From Rickettsiales bacterium (GTDB lineage Bacteria; Pseudomonadota; Alphaproteobacteria; Rickettsiales; SXRF01), in assembly GCA_021299465.1 (NCBI GenBank), contig JAJTHB010000020.1, positions 1 to 64,000 on the forward strand: 64,000 nucleotides of DNA, written 5' to 3'. Numbering within the stretch: the first letter of the stretch is position 1; the number at the start of each line of letters is the position of its first letter. Under the pieces are notes generated by a model, which had not been told where the DNA came from, did no database searches, and saw only the letters and a list, made by a program, of their open reading frames with translations. Positions 16,364-25,136 of this stretch are shown one piece after another. The translations under genes were made by a program, and so were the position numbers.

Positions 16364-17599
16364 CTATGATCCCTTTTCTTTCTTAGGCGGCGCTTCTTTT
16401 TTACTGCCGCCAAACAGGCTAAAGCCCTTCTTATCTTTCACTGACGCAAGCAAACCTTTTGCCTCCGGCTCAATATGCTCAGCAAGCTGGTAAAGCCCCT
16501 TCATGCCGGCAAGCCCCTTGAATTTCACCACAGGAATCTGATCACTTGGCGGAATAAATGCATCTGGCAAGAACGGAATAGTATAGGACACTTCGGCGTT
16601 AATTCCTTTTTCAAAGTCAGCTTTTTTCATATCATGCTTTGAGTGACCGACGCGATTAGCCACCACAATCGGCGCTTTCATTTTGAGCTGCTCGCGCATC
16701 ATGTCCTGCAACCTGAGTGTATCACGCAGGGAAAGCAGCGATAATTCGGTCACCAGTACAACAAAATCCGCCTGCTCCAAGCATTTACGGCTGAAGGTGC
16801 GTAAATGACGCGGGATATCGAGCACCAAGATATCAAACTTATCTTTCATTTCCTTGAGAAGCAGCGTCGCCGCCTGATCATTAATGACAACCTTTTCGTT
16901 GAATGCCTCTTCTGCGGCAAGCACAGACAGGCGCTTCAGTGGTTTGGTCATTACCCGCTCGATAAAAAGTGAGTCAATGCGATCTGGTTTCTCAAGCGCA
17001 TCTCGAAAACCACGGCCAGGCTCAAGATCAAGCATCAGCGCGATGCTGCCTTCCTGCGGATCGACATCAATCAGCGCGACTTCTTTCTTTGACATATCAG
17101 CGATTGCCGCAGCCAGATTGATCGATACCGTCGTCGCTCCAACGCCGCCACGTGTACCCATAACAGCAATGACTTTTGCTGGTTGCTTAGGCGCCGCGCC
17201 CGCCTCCACTTTACGCTGCAGTGATTTCTCAAGAGCAGTCGCTAAGCTCTCGGCTGTCAGCGGCCTCAGCAAGTAGCTAGAGATGCCCATCTCCATCAAT
17301 TTCACATAAAAACTATATTCATTGATGGAACCAACAATGATCACCTTGCTATCTGGATCACAGACTTCAGCAAGCGCACCGAGCTGCGACATCGCCTCAC
17401 CTGCGGTAGAAGGCGCCTCCACCAAAAGCAAGCGCGGCGAAGGATGATCTTTCAGGTGGGTTGCAGCGGTAGCAATATTACCCTGCACGACACAGTCATC
17501 AGGCCATGTCTGCGAGCTGGCAAAAGACTTTAGGGTTTCAAGATCGCCTGCATTGGAAACGAAAGCTTGGAATGGCGCCTGAGGTGCGATTTTGTTCAT
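16364..17599 (-). CDS. cpaE: Pilus localisation protein CpaE/TadZ (MinD-like ATPase)
   Basis: This 411-residue protein has an atypical receiver-like domain (about 10-130, with LLLVEAPS and KVIIVGSINEYSFYVKLMEMGISSYLLRPL) fused to a MinD/ParA-type ATPase. The deviant Walker A is GTRGGVGATT (148-157); Ala replaces the usual second lysine, which is normal for the CpaE/TadZ family. DVDPQEGSIALMLDLEPGRG and VLVTELSLLSLRDTLRLQD follow. TadZ proteins mark the cell pole and recruit the Tad machine. The C-terminus is Lys-rich. Confidence 0.93.
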   Translation of the reverse strand: MNKIAPQAPFQAFVSNAGDLETLKSFASSQTWPDDCVVQGNIATAATHLKDHPSPRLLLVEAPSTAGEAMSQLGALAEVCDPDSKVIIVGSINEYSFYVKLMEMGISSYLLRPLTAESLATALEKSLQRKVEAGAAPKQPAKVIAVMGTRGGVGATTVSINLAAAIADMSKKEVALIDVDPQEGSIALMLDLEPGRGFRDALEKPDRIDSLFIERVMTKPLKRLSVLAAEEAFNEKVVINDQAATLLLKEMKDKFDILVLDIPRHLRTFSRKCLEQADFVVLVTELSLLSLRDTLRLQDMMREQLKMKAPIVVANRVGHSKHDMKKADFEKGINAEVSYTIPFLPDAFIPPSDQIPVVKFKGLAGMKGLYQLAEHIEPEAKGLLASVKDKKGFSLFGGSKKEAPPKKEKGS

Positions 17600-17617
17600 A
17601 GATTTTCATAGATCACG

Positions 17618-18301
17618 TTAAGGGCCAGTGGCCTGTGTTTGCTGGGAACCACTGCTGCCTGAGCTGCTGCTGTCACTACTTTCTTCAGCACCACTATTGC
17701 TGTGATAGCCAGTTAAAACTTCTGAATTACGACGGACATCGGGTGATACATTACCGCTACCACGCTCAAGATCACGCGGATCAGCGACCATAAGCCCCAT
17801 ATTGTTGACATTAGCACAACTCCAGCCACCCTGCTGCGTGTTGCTGTAAGTGGTGACCGATGACGCACGCCAATCCGGACAGCGCGGGCTCACGACCGAT
17901 GCATAGTCAATATCAATTCTAACTTCATTGCGTTTCACACTGTCCGTAGGCTCAAGCATAATGATCTTGCTGTTAAAACCCATGCTGGCGAGCAGTTTAC
18001 GCAAATGTTCATAGCGCACGTGGTTATTCATCTGTGAGCGATGCACCTGAAGCTGGATCGCTTCTGCCGCCATAGGGGTAATGTGGCGCAAGCCAGAGCG
18101 AAGTGACTCGGTATCGTTGCGAGCCAAGCGATTTTCACCTGCATTAAAGAAAACCGAGCGCGATTCTGTGCGGCGCTCAACTTTGTTCTTGATAGGATTT
18201 TCACGGTAAAAATCTTTAGGATCTTTACCATGCATATCCCACTCAGAGCTACAGGCACTGAGTACAACCAGACTTACAACACTCAATGTTTTAATATGCA
18301 T
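17618..18301 (-). CDS. cpaD: Tad pilus lipoprotein CpaD
   Basis: This 227-residue protein has a lipoprotein signal, VVSLVVLSAC with Cys17 as the lipidation site. The body resembles CpaD: LRSGLRHITPMAAEAIQLQVHRS, then PRCPDWRASSV and CANVNNMGLMVADPRDLERG. CpaD is an outer-membrane-associated partner of the CpaC secretin. The C-terminal 25 residues are Ser/Gly/Gln-rich and probably disordered. It lies between cpaC (9 bp) and cpaE (18 bp) in the operon. Confidence 0.9.
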   Translation of the reverse strand: MHIKTLSVVSLVVLSACSSEWDMHGKDPKDFYRENPIKNKVERRTESRSVFFNAGENRLARNDTESLRSGLRHITPMAAEAIQLQVHRSQMNNHVRYEHLRKLLASMGFNSKIIMLEPTDSVKRNEVRIDIDYASVVSPRCPDWRASSVTTYSNTQQGGWSCANVNNMGLMVADPRDLERGSGNVSPDVRRNSEVLTGYHSNSGAEESSDSSSSGSSGSQQTQATGP

Positions 18302-18310
18302 AACTGGGCC

Positions 18311-19702
18311 CTATGGTTGCTCTTCGAGTATGAATCCACCCTGACCACTGAGCTTCGGCAGGTCATGCCCCCAGCCATCCATTGGCTCTTGTTGGTAGAG
18401 ATTACCCATCAGCAAACGTTGAAAATCATTAGGTGGGGTGTAACCATCGCGCGGGGTGAGCATTTTTTCACGCTCAGCAACCGGACGAACGAGATAAGGT
18501 GTTACCAGAATCACCAGCTCCGTCTTGTCATTGCGGAAGGCCTGCGAGCGGAACAGAGAGCCAAGTACCGGCATATCGCCAATACCAGGGAATTTGTCGA
18601 TGGTATTCGATTCATCACTCCGCAGCAAACCCGCAAGCATGAACGTATCACCACTTCCAAGCTCAATCGTAGCTTGTGCTTTACGTGTATTGATGATCGG
18701 ATTTCTAAGGCCACTTACTTCAATCGGGTTATCAAAGTTAATGGTGCTTACCTCAGGCGCCACCGTAATGCTCATGCGATCTTTCGACATCACCACGGGC
18801 GTGAAATCAAGCTTCACACCAAACGGTTTATAGGTGACTGAGATGTTGCCAAGGCCATCTTTTACCGGAATTGGGAATTCACCACCAGCGAGGAAGTTCG
18901 CAGCCTTACCTGATGTGGTTGTCAGCGTAGGTTCTGCCAGTATATTTGCCAAACCTTGGTTTTCGAGTGCATCGACGAGCGCACCGATAGATTTATTGCC
19001 GTCCGTAATGCCGCCAAACAATGCCGAATCGGTATTGGTGCGCCCGGGGAACGCCGAGCCGGACGGCTGCGGGATCAGCGGCGTCGCCGCATTGGCGGTG
19101 ATGTTCCGACCCTGCAATAACCGCAGCATTAAATCACCCTGATTAAATGCCGCCTGCAGGTTCACACCAAAACGCTTCACGTTGGTGCGGTTCATTTCCA
19201 CCACGCGCACCTGGAGCATCACCTGATCACTGCCAGCACTGGTCATCATATTGATCATCTTATCGTTCTCACCCAGGAACGAGGACGCGATATTCTTGAT
19301 ATTATCAGCTTCAGATATCGAGCTCGTAAACCCATCAAGCACCAGTCCACCATCCACGGTCTTGGCCTGCACATCTGCATCAGGTGCGGCGCGACTGATT
19401 GCTCGGTTTAAACTGCTGATATTATGACTCACGTGCACCGCCGCGCTCATGATCGGCTCATCCGCCCCATCCACCGCGAATATCGATGTTTCGCCAACTT
19501 TCTTGCCATGCACGAAAATGAGTTTTGGCGATACGACCTGTACATCGGCCGTCGTCGGGTCAGCGACCACCACAGAACTTGCCGGGCGATCAAGCTTCAC
19601 CATTTGACCTTTATTAATCTCAACGCTGATCGTTCGCTCCTGGGCAATCGCCATTGATGCTCCAAGCACACTGAACATCACAAACAAGACCAGACGATTC
19701 AT
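18311..19702 (-). CDS. cpaC: Tad outer-membrane secretin CpaC/RcpA
   Basis: From ATG 19702 the product is 463 residues with a signal peptide ending AIAQ. An N-terminal BON/secretin-N region (PASSVVVADPTTADVQVVSPKLIFVHGKKVGETSIFAVD) is followed by VMLQVRVVEMNRTNVKRFGVN and the secretin core LAEPTLTTTSGKAANFLAGGEFPIPV, IELGSGDTFMLAGLLRSDE and ELVILVTPYLVRP. CpaC forms the outer-membrane gate for the pilus. A GTG at 19717 that overlaps the cpaB stop is an alternative start, but the ATG gives a cleaner signal sequence. Confidence 0.93.
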   Translation of the reverse strand: MNRLVLFVMFSVLGASMAIAQERTISVEINKGQMVKLDRPASSVVVADPTTADVQVVSPKLIFVHGKKVGETSIFAVDGADEPIMSAAVHVSHNISSLNRAISRAAPDADVQAKTVDGGLVLDGFTSSISEADNIKNIASSFLGENDKMINMMTSAGSDQVMLQVRVVEMNRTNVKRFGVNLQAAFNQGDLMLRLLQGRNITANAATPLIPQPSGSAFPGRTNTDSALFGGITDGNKSIGALVDALENQGLANILAEPTLTTTSGKAANFLAGGEFPIPVKDGLGNISVTYKPFGVKLDFTPVVMSKDRMSITVAPEVSTINFDNPIEVSGLRNPIINTRKAQATIELGSGDTFMLAGLLRSDESNTIDKFPGIGDMPVLGSLFRSQAFRNDKTELVILVTPYLVRPVAEREKMLTPRDGYTPPNDFQRLLMGNLYQQEPMDGWGHDLPKLSGQGGFILEEQP

Positions 19703-19713
19703 GCTAAGGACTC

Positions 19714-20526
19714 TCACTTGGCGAACTCCATGTTCTCTACTTGCTCTCCACGAATAACCCGAACGCGCGGCATCGCTCCACCATTAAGCATTTTGCTGAC
19801 ATCTTCCTGAGTTGTCTTCGTTCTTGCTGTCGCATCCTCTTCAGGGCTTGCGGAGATACTTCTCAGCGACATCGAAATCTTGCCCATCTCGCTGGCCACT
19901 GCGATCTGCTCTGCCTGCTGATCATTCACCTCTACTGTTACGGTTTTAGCCAGAATCGCTTTGTTCTCAGGATTATCAAGCATCTGATCAACCGCCACCA
20001 CGCGCACGTTGCGGACGAATGTTTCGCTTACCACTGAATCTTCGTTGCCGGTTTCTTGCCCAGACGTCACTCTAATACGGTGGGTCACGATGAGATCCAC
20101 ACGATCACCCGGCGAAATAAAGCCGGCAGCGCCTGATGTTGCCGTAACCGCCACTGAAACAGCGCGCATACCCGGCTCCAAAACGGCCGACATAAACCCA
20201 CCCTCACCTGGCTTCATCAATGCGGTAGGATGAACGGGCTCACCAGCCTTGAGCGGGCGGCGAACCACCGCACCAGTAAAATCGCCAAGCCTGTTGGAAG
20301 ATTCTGGCAACAGCGTTTCAGGCGCCGCATCGCTTGGTGGCGGCGCGTAGCTGAGATCACCGCTGGGCTGAATTAGTGTGCCGAGCGCAATGTCGCGCTT
20401 CGCAATAATCACATTATTGCTGGGCGGCGGAGCGCCGGTATCCATGCGACTGCGGAGCGCGATGACACCAAAAGCCACAATTACACCCGCGATCAGTAGT
20501 ATGATCAAACGCCGAGAAGATTCCAT
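19714..20526 (-). CDS. cpaB: Tad pilus periplasmic protein CpaB/RcpC (SAF domain)
   Basis: This 270-residue protein has an N-terminal membrane helix (LIILLIAGVIVAFGVIAL), then a SAF/antifreeze-like domain with IIAKRDIALGTLIQPSGD, RPLKAGEPVHPTALM and LEPGMRAVSVAVTATSGAAGFISPGDRVDLIVTH, characteristic of CpaB/RcpC. It is thought to connect the secretin to peptidoglycan. It is the first gene of the minus-strand Tad transcript; the 172 bp upstream (20527-20698) should hold the promoter and contains an AT-rich stretch with TTAA motifs. Confidence 0.92.
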   Translation of the reverse strand: MESSRRLIILLIAGVIVAFGVIALRSRMDTGAPPPSNNVIIAKRDIALGTLIQPSGDLSYAPPPSDAAPETLLPESSNRLGDFTGAVVRRPLKAGEPVHPTALMKPGEGGFMSAVLEPGMRAVSVAVTATSGAAGFISPGDRVDLIVTHRIRVTSGQETGNEDSVVSETFVRNVRVVAVDQMLDNPENKAILAKTVTVEVNDQQAEQIAVASEMGKISMSLRSISASPEEDATARTKTTQEDVSKMLNGGAMPRVRVIRGEQVENMEFAK

Positions 20527-20698
20527 AGCGATTCTGAAAATGTCAGTTTGATATTTAACGATCCAGCATAGACTTCTAGCATTTAAAAAAGCGTTAAGTG
20601 CTGTGGCTAAAAAGCCTCAGTTTTCAGATAGTTATTGTGTTAAATGATGAATTAATTTTAACTAAAATCTGCGCCGCGCCAATGGCTGTACCTTGCGC

Positions 20699-22009
20699 CT
20701 AGGCACTTAATTTTTTGGGAGCGGATATCGCCTTCGCTACGTCTGCAACCGGCTTAATATCCACGCCATTAAGCGCCTGAAGTGCGCCAAGAAGCGCAGC
20801 ATTCTTTACACCATCGGGCTGTATAATGTCGACCGAATCAGCGCCATAACCACGCCCGTCCATCTCATAACGCGCGGATTGGAGCACAATATCCTTATAG
20901 AACTTTGCCTCTGTGAGGCCACCACCAAGAATCACCGCACCAAAATCCTTCACCGCAGCCTTATCCTGCTGTGGCCACTGCGCTTTGGGATCCATATGCT
21001 CAAACTCACCGCGCTTTAAGGCAATCAGCACATCGGCCATATAACGCCCCACCACCCGAAGAGCCTCAGTCACATTTGTAAGCTCAGGGTCTTTAGGATT
21101 CTGCTGGTATCGAGCCTCAAAATCCTTTGTGTTAGCAATAGCACCATTGCTAACCTTGCTTATTATCATGCCAATACCCGTGCCCGACAGCATATCCTCC
21201 GGGTAAACATGCTGCGGCGGGTTTTCAAGCGGTTCATATTTTTTTGCATTTGCTTTAAGCACAATGTCAAAAATTCCGGCTGTATCATCATCACGCTTAG
21301 CTAACTTTATATACTGATAATGACCATCCGTCACCAGATCGCCTTTTTCATTCATCACTGCGCCGCCAAGCCCCGTGCCCGGGCCGAAATAAACGAGCTT
21401 TTTGCCACGCACCAAACCTGAAAGATCAGCATCAGCCGCCATGCCAGCCACGAGCCCGCCAAGCTGCGCCGCCGCATCATTCAGCACACGCAGCGCTACG
21501 CCATCCGGCGTAAAGCGGGAAAGCACCGCCTGAAGGTTGACCTGATCCATTTCACCATCAACCTGCTCCAGGTTCTTCGCCGTGCCGGGGGCGATTACCA
21601 TGCCCGGCTCATAAGGCTGGCCTAGCGCAAATTTCTGCATTTCAGATGCCTGGCTGGCACCATAGCGCTGATCTGCCAGCGCCTTGTCCACAAAGCGCCC
21701 CGGCGAACCAATACCCACCGCCACCACGCCATACCCTCTATCTCTTGCCTTGTTCACCGCATCCTTAAAAAGGCGCTTGTACCCCTTGGCCAGATCCTCA
21801 AGTCCCCTCGGGGTGGCAGCTGAGCCAAGATCTTCCAACGGCTCGCTGGCAATCGTACAACCGTCGCGGCTGTAAAGCGCTGCACTGATTTTTGTGCCAC
21901 CAATGTCCAGTGCCAGCACTGCATCTTTAGCATTTTCAGGAGTATTTTCCTGCCAGTAGCGGTTTATCTGCTCTTTGATTTTTTGAATGCTCGTGTGTGA
22001 TTTTGACAT
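20699..22009 (-). CDS. ROK/ASKHA-family sugar-kinase-like protein
   Basis: The chosen ATG at 22009 has the ribosome site AGGAGACC just upstream; an upstream start at 22042 would place that site inside the gene. The 436-residue product has ASKHA phosphate loops ALDIGGTKISAALYS and VYFGPGTGLGGAVMNEKG, with LNDAAAQLGGLVAG and GAVILGGGLTEAKFY, like ROK glucokinases. The ROK zinc motif CxCGxxGC is not present and the protein is longer than usual (about 300-320), so activity on a particular sugar is uncertain. It may be a kinase of glucose or an amino sugar, or a sugar sensor. It is a single gene with no sugar-transport neighbour. Confidence 0.75.
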   Translation of the reverse strand: MSKSHTSIQKIKEQINRYWQENTPENAKDAVLALDIGGTKISAALYSRDGCTIASEPLEDLGSAATPRGLEDLAKGYKRLFKDAVNKARDRGYGVVAVGIGSPGRFVDKALADQRYGASQASEMQKFALGQPYEPGMVIAPGTAKNLEQVDGEMDQVNLQAVLSRFTPDGVALRVLNDAAAQLGGLVAGMAADADLSGLVRGKKLVYFGPGTGLGGAVMNEKGDLVTDGHYQYIKLAKRDDDTAGIFDIVLKANAKKYEPLENPPQHVYPEDMLSGTGIGMIISKVSNGAIANTKDFEARYQQNPKDPELTNVTEALRVVGRYMADVLIALKRGEFEHMDPKAQWPQQDKAAVKDFGAVILGGGLTEAKFYKDIVLQSARYEMDGRGYGADSVDIIQPDGVKNAALLGALQALNGVDIKPVADVAKAISAPKKLSA

Positions 22010-22154
22010 GGTTGCGGTCTCCTGATCACTTAAATCAGGCAAAAACTACCACAGGAGATGGCTAAATTATTGTTAAGAATTAATGACAATTCATCCTGTC
22101 TTTGCGCTTCTATAAGCCATTGTTTTGCTATAAGATAGTTAGAGAGCAGGCTTT

Positions 22155-24311
22155 ATGATCCGTCAATATGAACTGGTTGAAAAGATTAAGTCCTATGATC
22201 CGGGCGCGGACGAGGACCTGATCAACCGCGCCTATGTCTTTGCCATGCAGGCGCACGGCTCGCAGAAGCGCGCCTCCGGTGATCCTTATTTTTCACATCC
22301 GGTGGAAGTGGCCTACCGCCTCACGGATCTCAAGCTCGACACCGCCTCGATCGTGACCGCCCTGCTCCACGACACGGTGGAAGATACCGAAGTCACCCTC
22401 GAAGATATAGAAGCGAATTTCGGCAAGGAAATACGCACGCTGGTGGACGGAGTGACCAAACTTTCGCGCCTTGAGGGCAAATCGGAAAATTCCAAGCAGG
22501 CAGAGAATTTCAGGAAGCTGCTCATTGCGATGTCGGAGGATATCCGCGTGCTGCTGGTGAAACTCTCCGACCGCCTGCATAATATGGAGACGCTGAAGCA
22601 CATCAAGAATCCTGAAAAGCGCCAGCGTATCGCCAAGGAAACCGTCGACATTTACGCCGCGCTCGCTGAACGCATAGGCATGCGTCACTTAAAAGATGAG
22701 TTGCAGGACCTTGCCTTTGCTGAACTCTACCCCGAGGCACGTGACTCCATCGTCAAGCGCATGGATTTTCTGCGCAAGGAAGGCGCGTCTGATCTTGAGC
22801 GTGTGATCGGCGTGATCCGTGAAAAGCTAGCTGCTGCCGGCCTGCCTGATGCACAGATCTATGGCCGTGAGAAGCGCCCGTTTTCCATCTGGAAAAAGAT
22901 GGAAAATAAAAATGTGAGCTTCGAGCAACTCTCCGACATTATCGGTTTTCGCATCGCGGTGAAGAACATTCAGGAATGCTATCAGGCACTCGGCGCGATC
23001 CACGCCGAATGGCACACTATTCCCGGCCAGTTCAAAGACTACATCTCCACACCAAAACCCAACGGCTACCAGTCGCTGCACACCGCTGTGCTTGGCCCGG
23101 GCCAGCAGCGCATCGAAATCCAGATCCGCACGCAGGAGATGCATGATATCGCCGAATATGGCCTCGCCGCACACTGGAATTACAAACAAAAAGGCGGCGA
23201 TGTTAAAACCGACGGCAAACAATTCCGCTGGATACGCGAGCTGCTCGAGATTCTGGAAAAATCGTCCAACGCCGAGGAGTTTTTAGAAAACACCAAGCTG
23301 GAAATGTATCAGGATCAGGTGTTCTGCTTCACCCCGAAAGGCGATATCCTTTCCTTTCCACGCGGAGCAACACCGGTCGATTTTGCGTATGCGGTGCATT
23401 CCGGCGTCGGCGATACCTGCGTGGGCGCCAAGATCAACGGCCGCATCGTGCCGCTGCGTACCAAGCTGAAAAACGGCGATCAGGTGGAAATCATCACCAG
23501 CAAAACGCAAACGCCAAGCCCCAGCTGGGAGCGCTTCGTCGTCACCGGTAAAGCGCGCAGCGAAATCCGCAAATTTGTTCGCACGCAGCAGCGCACCGAA
23601 TACATCACGCTTGGCCGCGCTATCCTTACCAAAAGCCTGAAGCAGGAAGGCGAGGATCTGAACGAAAAAATGATCGAGCCACATCTGGGCGTTCTGGGTA
23701 AAAAATCGGTTGATGATCTGCTGTCAGATGTTGGTGAAGGGCTGATCTCACGCCAGCAGGTCGTGGAAGCAATCACTGGCAAAAAGAAGGCTGGCGCCGT
23801 GAGTGCGGTGCTTTCCTCCATCACCAGCACCTTCCGCAAAAAAAAGCCAAACGGCATTGCCGCACCCATGCCGATCAAAGGCCTCATCCCGGGCATGGCA
23901 CTGCATTTCGCCGGTTGCTGCCACCCGATTCCGGGCGACCGCATTGTCGGCATCGTCACCACCGGTAAGGGCGTCACCATCCACACGATGGAATGCGAGA
24001 CGCTTGAGAATTATGCTGATGCACCAGAACGCTGGATCGATGTGGCATGGGAGCGCGATAATACCGAGATCGCACATGTCGGACGGCTAAAAGCCCATGT
24101 CAGCCACGAGCCTGCGGCGCTTGCGACCGTCACCAATGTCATCGCCAAGGAAATGGGCAATATCAACAACCTGAAAATCATCAACCGCTCGAGCGATTTC
24201 TTTGAAATCCTGCTTGATATCGAAGTGAAAGATTCCAAGCACCTGAGCAACATCATCGCCGGCCTGCGCGCGAAAGAAGTGGTGCAGAGCGTCGAGCGTT
24301 ATCAGACATGA
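22155..24311 (+). CDS. Bifunctional (p)ppGpp synthetase/hydrolase (RelA/SpoT, Rsh)
   Basis: This 718-residue protein has the full Rsh layout: HD hydrolase domain (RAYVFAMQAHGSQKR, HPVEVA, LLHDTVEDT, residues about 25-150), synthetase domain (REKRPFSIWKKME, SDIIGFRIAV, QFKDYISTPKPNGYQSLHT, about 230-340), TGS domain (VFCFTPKGDILSFPRGATPVDFAYAVHS, about 390-450), and a C-terminal zinc-finger/ACT region (HFAGCCHPIPGDRIVG; ACT from about 640). The intact HD motif indicates that it can also degrade (p)ppGpp, as expected for the single Rsh of alphaproteobacteria. It overlaps pdxJ by 4 bp (ATGA). Confidence 0.96.
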   Translation: MIRQYELVEKIKSYDPGADEDLINRAYVFAMQAHGSQKRASGDPYFSHPVEVAYRLTDLKLDTASIVTALLHDTVEDTEVTLEDIEANFGKEIRTLVDGVTKLSRLEGKSENSKQAENFRKLLIAMSEDIRVLLVKLSDRLHNMETLKHIKNPEKRQRIAKETVDIYAALAERIGMRHLKDELQDLAFAELYPEARDSIVKRMDFLRKEGASDLERVIGVIREKLAAAGLPDAQIYGREKRPFSIWKKMENKNVSFEQLSDIIGFRIAVKNIQECYQALGAIHAEWHTIPGQFKDYISTPKPNGYQSLHTAVLGPGQQRIEIQIRTQEMHDIAEYGLAAHWNYKQKGGDVKTDGKQFRWIRELLEILEKSSNAEEFLENTKLEMYQDQVFCFTPKGDILSFPRGATPVDFAYAVHSGVGDTCVGAKINGRIVPLRTKLKNGDQVEIITSKTQTPSPSWERFVVTGKARSEIRKFVRTQQRTEYITLGRAILTKSLKQEGEDLNEKMIEPHLGVLGKKSVDDLLSDVGEGLISRQQVVEAITGKKKAGAVSAVLSSITSTFRKKKPNGIAAPMPIKGLIPGMALHFAGCCHPIPGDRIVGIVTTGKGVTIHTMECETLENYADAPERWIDVAWERDNTEIAHVGRLKAHVSHEPAALATVTNVIAKEMGNINNLKIINRSSDFFEILLDIEVKDSKHLSNIIAGLRAKEVVQSVERYQT

Positions 24312-25051
24312 TCCGCCTCGGCATTAATATCGACCATGTGGCGACCGTGCGTAATGCGCGCGGGGGCGATCACCCCTGCCCTGTTCGCGCGGCGCTGATG
24401 GCGATGGAAGCTGGCGCGGACGGCATCACCGCCCATCTTCGCGAAGATCGGCGGCATATTCGCGACTATGATATTGAGCGGCTGAAAGCCGAGGTGGCTC
24501 TGCCGCTTAATTTAGAAATGGCGATGACAGACGAGATGCTGGCGATTGCGCTGCGCGTCAAACCGCATGCTGTGTGCCTAGTTCCCGAAAAGCGCACCGA
24601 GGTGACAACCGAAGGTGGTCTCGATGTGGTGCGGCTGGAAAAACAGCTGATCCCGTACGTCAAAACATTGCAGGATAATGGTGCGCGCGTATCGCTGTTC
24701 ATCGATCCGGTCGAAGCGCAGGTGGAAGCGGCGAAAAGGACTGGAGCAAAGGTGGTGGAACTGCATACCGGCACTTACGCTGAGTTCGCAGTTGGCAGTG
24801 AGCAGTTAGCAGAAAAAAAACTGCAACCCGCACTCTGCCAACTGCGAACTGCTGCGCAGCAAGCTGCGCGACTCGGTCTCGAAGTCCATGCCGGTCATGG
24901 ATTGAATTATGACAATGTTGCCCCGATTGCCGCGATCCCGGAAGTGGTTGAACTCAACATTGGACATTTTCTGATGGGTGAGGCAATGTTTGTGGGTATG
25001 AAAGAATCAATCACAACGATGAAAAGAATCATTCTGGAGGCACGCTCGTGA
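24308..25051 (+). CDS. pdxJ: Pyridoxine 5'-phosphate synthase PdxJ
   Basis: This 247-residue TIM-barrel protein has GINIDHVATVRNARGG, MEAGADGITAHLREDRRHI, LNLEMAMTDEML, LVPEKRTEVTTEGGLD and EVHAGHGLNYDNV. It joins 1-deoxyxylulose 5-phosphate and 3-amino-2-oxopropyl phosphate to form pyridoxine 5'-phosphate. Residues about 160-181 (after HTGTYAEF) are encoded by an inverted repeat, with 16-bp arms at 24783-24798 and 24835-24850, which falls in a helix-loop that varies between homologues. The gene overlaps rsh by 4 bp and is followed by acpS, the usual alphaproteobacterial order. Confidence 0.95.
   Translation: MIRLGINIDHVATVRNARGGDHPCPVRAALMAMEAGADGITAHLREDRRHIRDYDIERLKAEVALPLNLEMAMTDEMLAIALRVKPHAVCLVPEKRTEVTTEGGLDVVRLEKQLIPYVKTLQDNGARVSLFIDPVEAQVEAAKRTGAKVVELHTGTYAEFAVGSEQLAEKKLQPALCQLRTAAQQAARLGLEVHAGHGLNYDNVAPIAAIPEVVELNIGHFLMGEAMFVGMKESITTMKRIILEARS
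24783..24850. repeat. Inverted repeat inside pdxJ
   Basis: Arms AGTTCGCAGTTGGCAG (24783-24798) and CTGCCAACTGCGAACT (24835-24850) are perfect complements, and related AGCAGTTAGCAG units lie between them. The whole 68-bp unit is read in frame as part of pdxJ. The internally repetitive GCAGTTGGCAG sequence differs from ordinary pdxJ coding sequence and looks like an inserted element. Confidence 0.65.
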
Positions 25052-25053
25052 TG

Positions 25054-25120
25054 TGCGTTCAAGAGAACGCAGCAGCCATGAGCCCGCGAAGCGGCGCCTC
25101 ATGCGAGAGCCAGCAGGCTC
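25054..25120. repeat. Three consecutive hairpins in the pdxJ-acpS spacer
   Basis: The spacer consists almost wholly of three perfect or near-perfect inverted repeats: TGCGTTC/GAACGCA (25054-25071), CATGAG/CTCATG (25077-25103, with inner CCGC-GAA-GCGG), and GAGCC/GGCTC (25107-25120). Such density suggests a small palindromic element or an RNA structure between the two genes. It has no T-run, so it is not a standard terminator. Confidence 0.5.
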
Positions 25121-25136
25121 ACAGCGGAGGCATCAA

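Noticed and set aside
20655-20677. CtrA-like site upstream of cpaB (TTAA-N8-TTAA)
   Set aside because: CtrA sites need TTAA-N7-TTAAC; here the spacing is 8 in both orientations within AT-rich DNA, so a chance match is likely.
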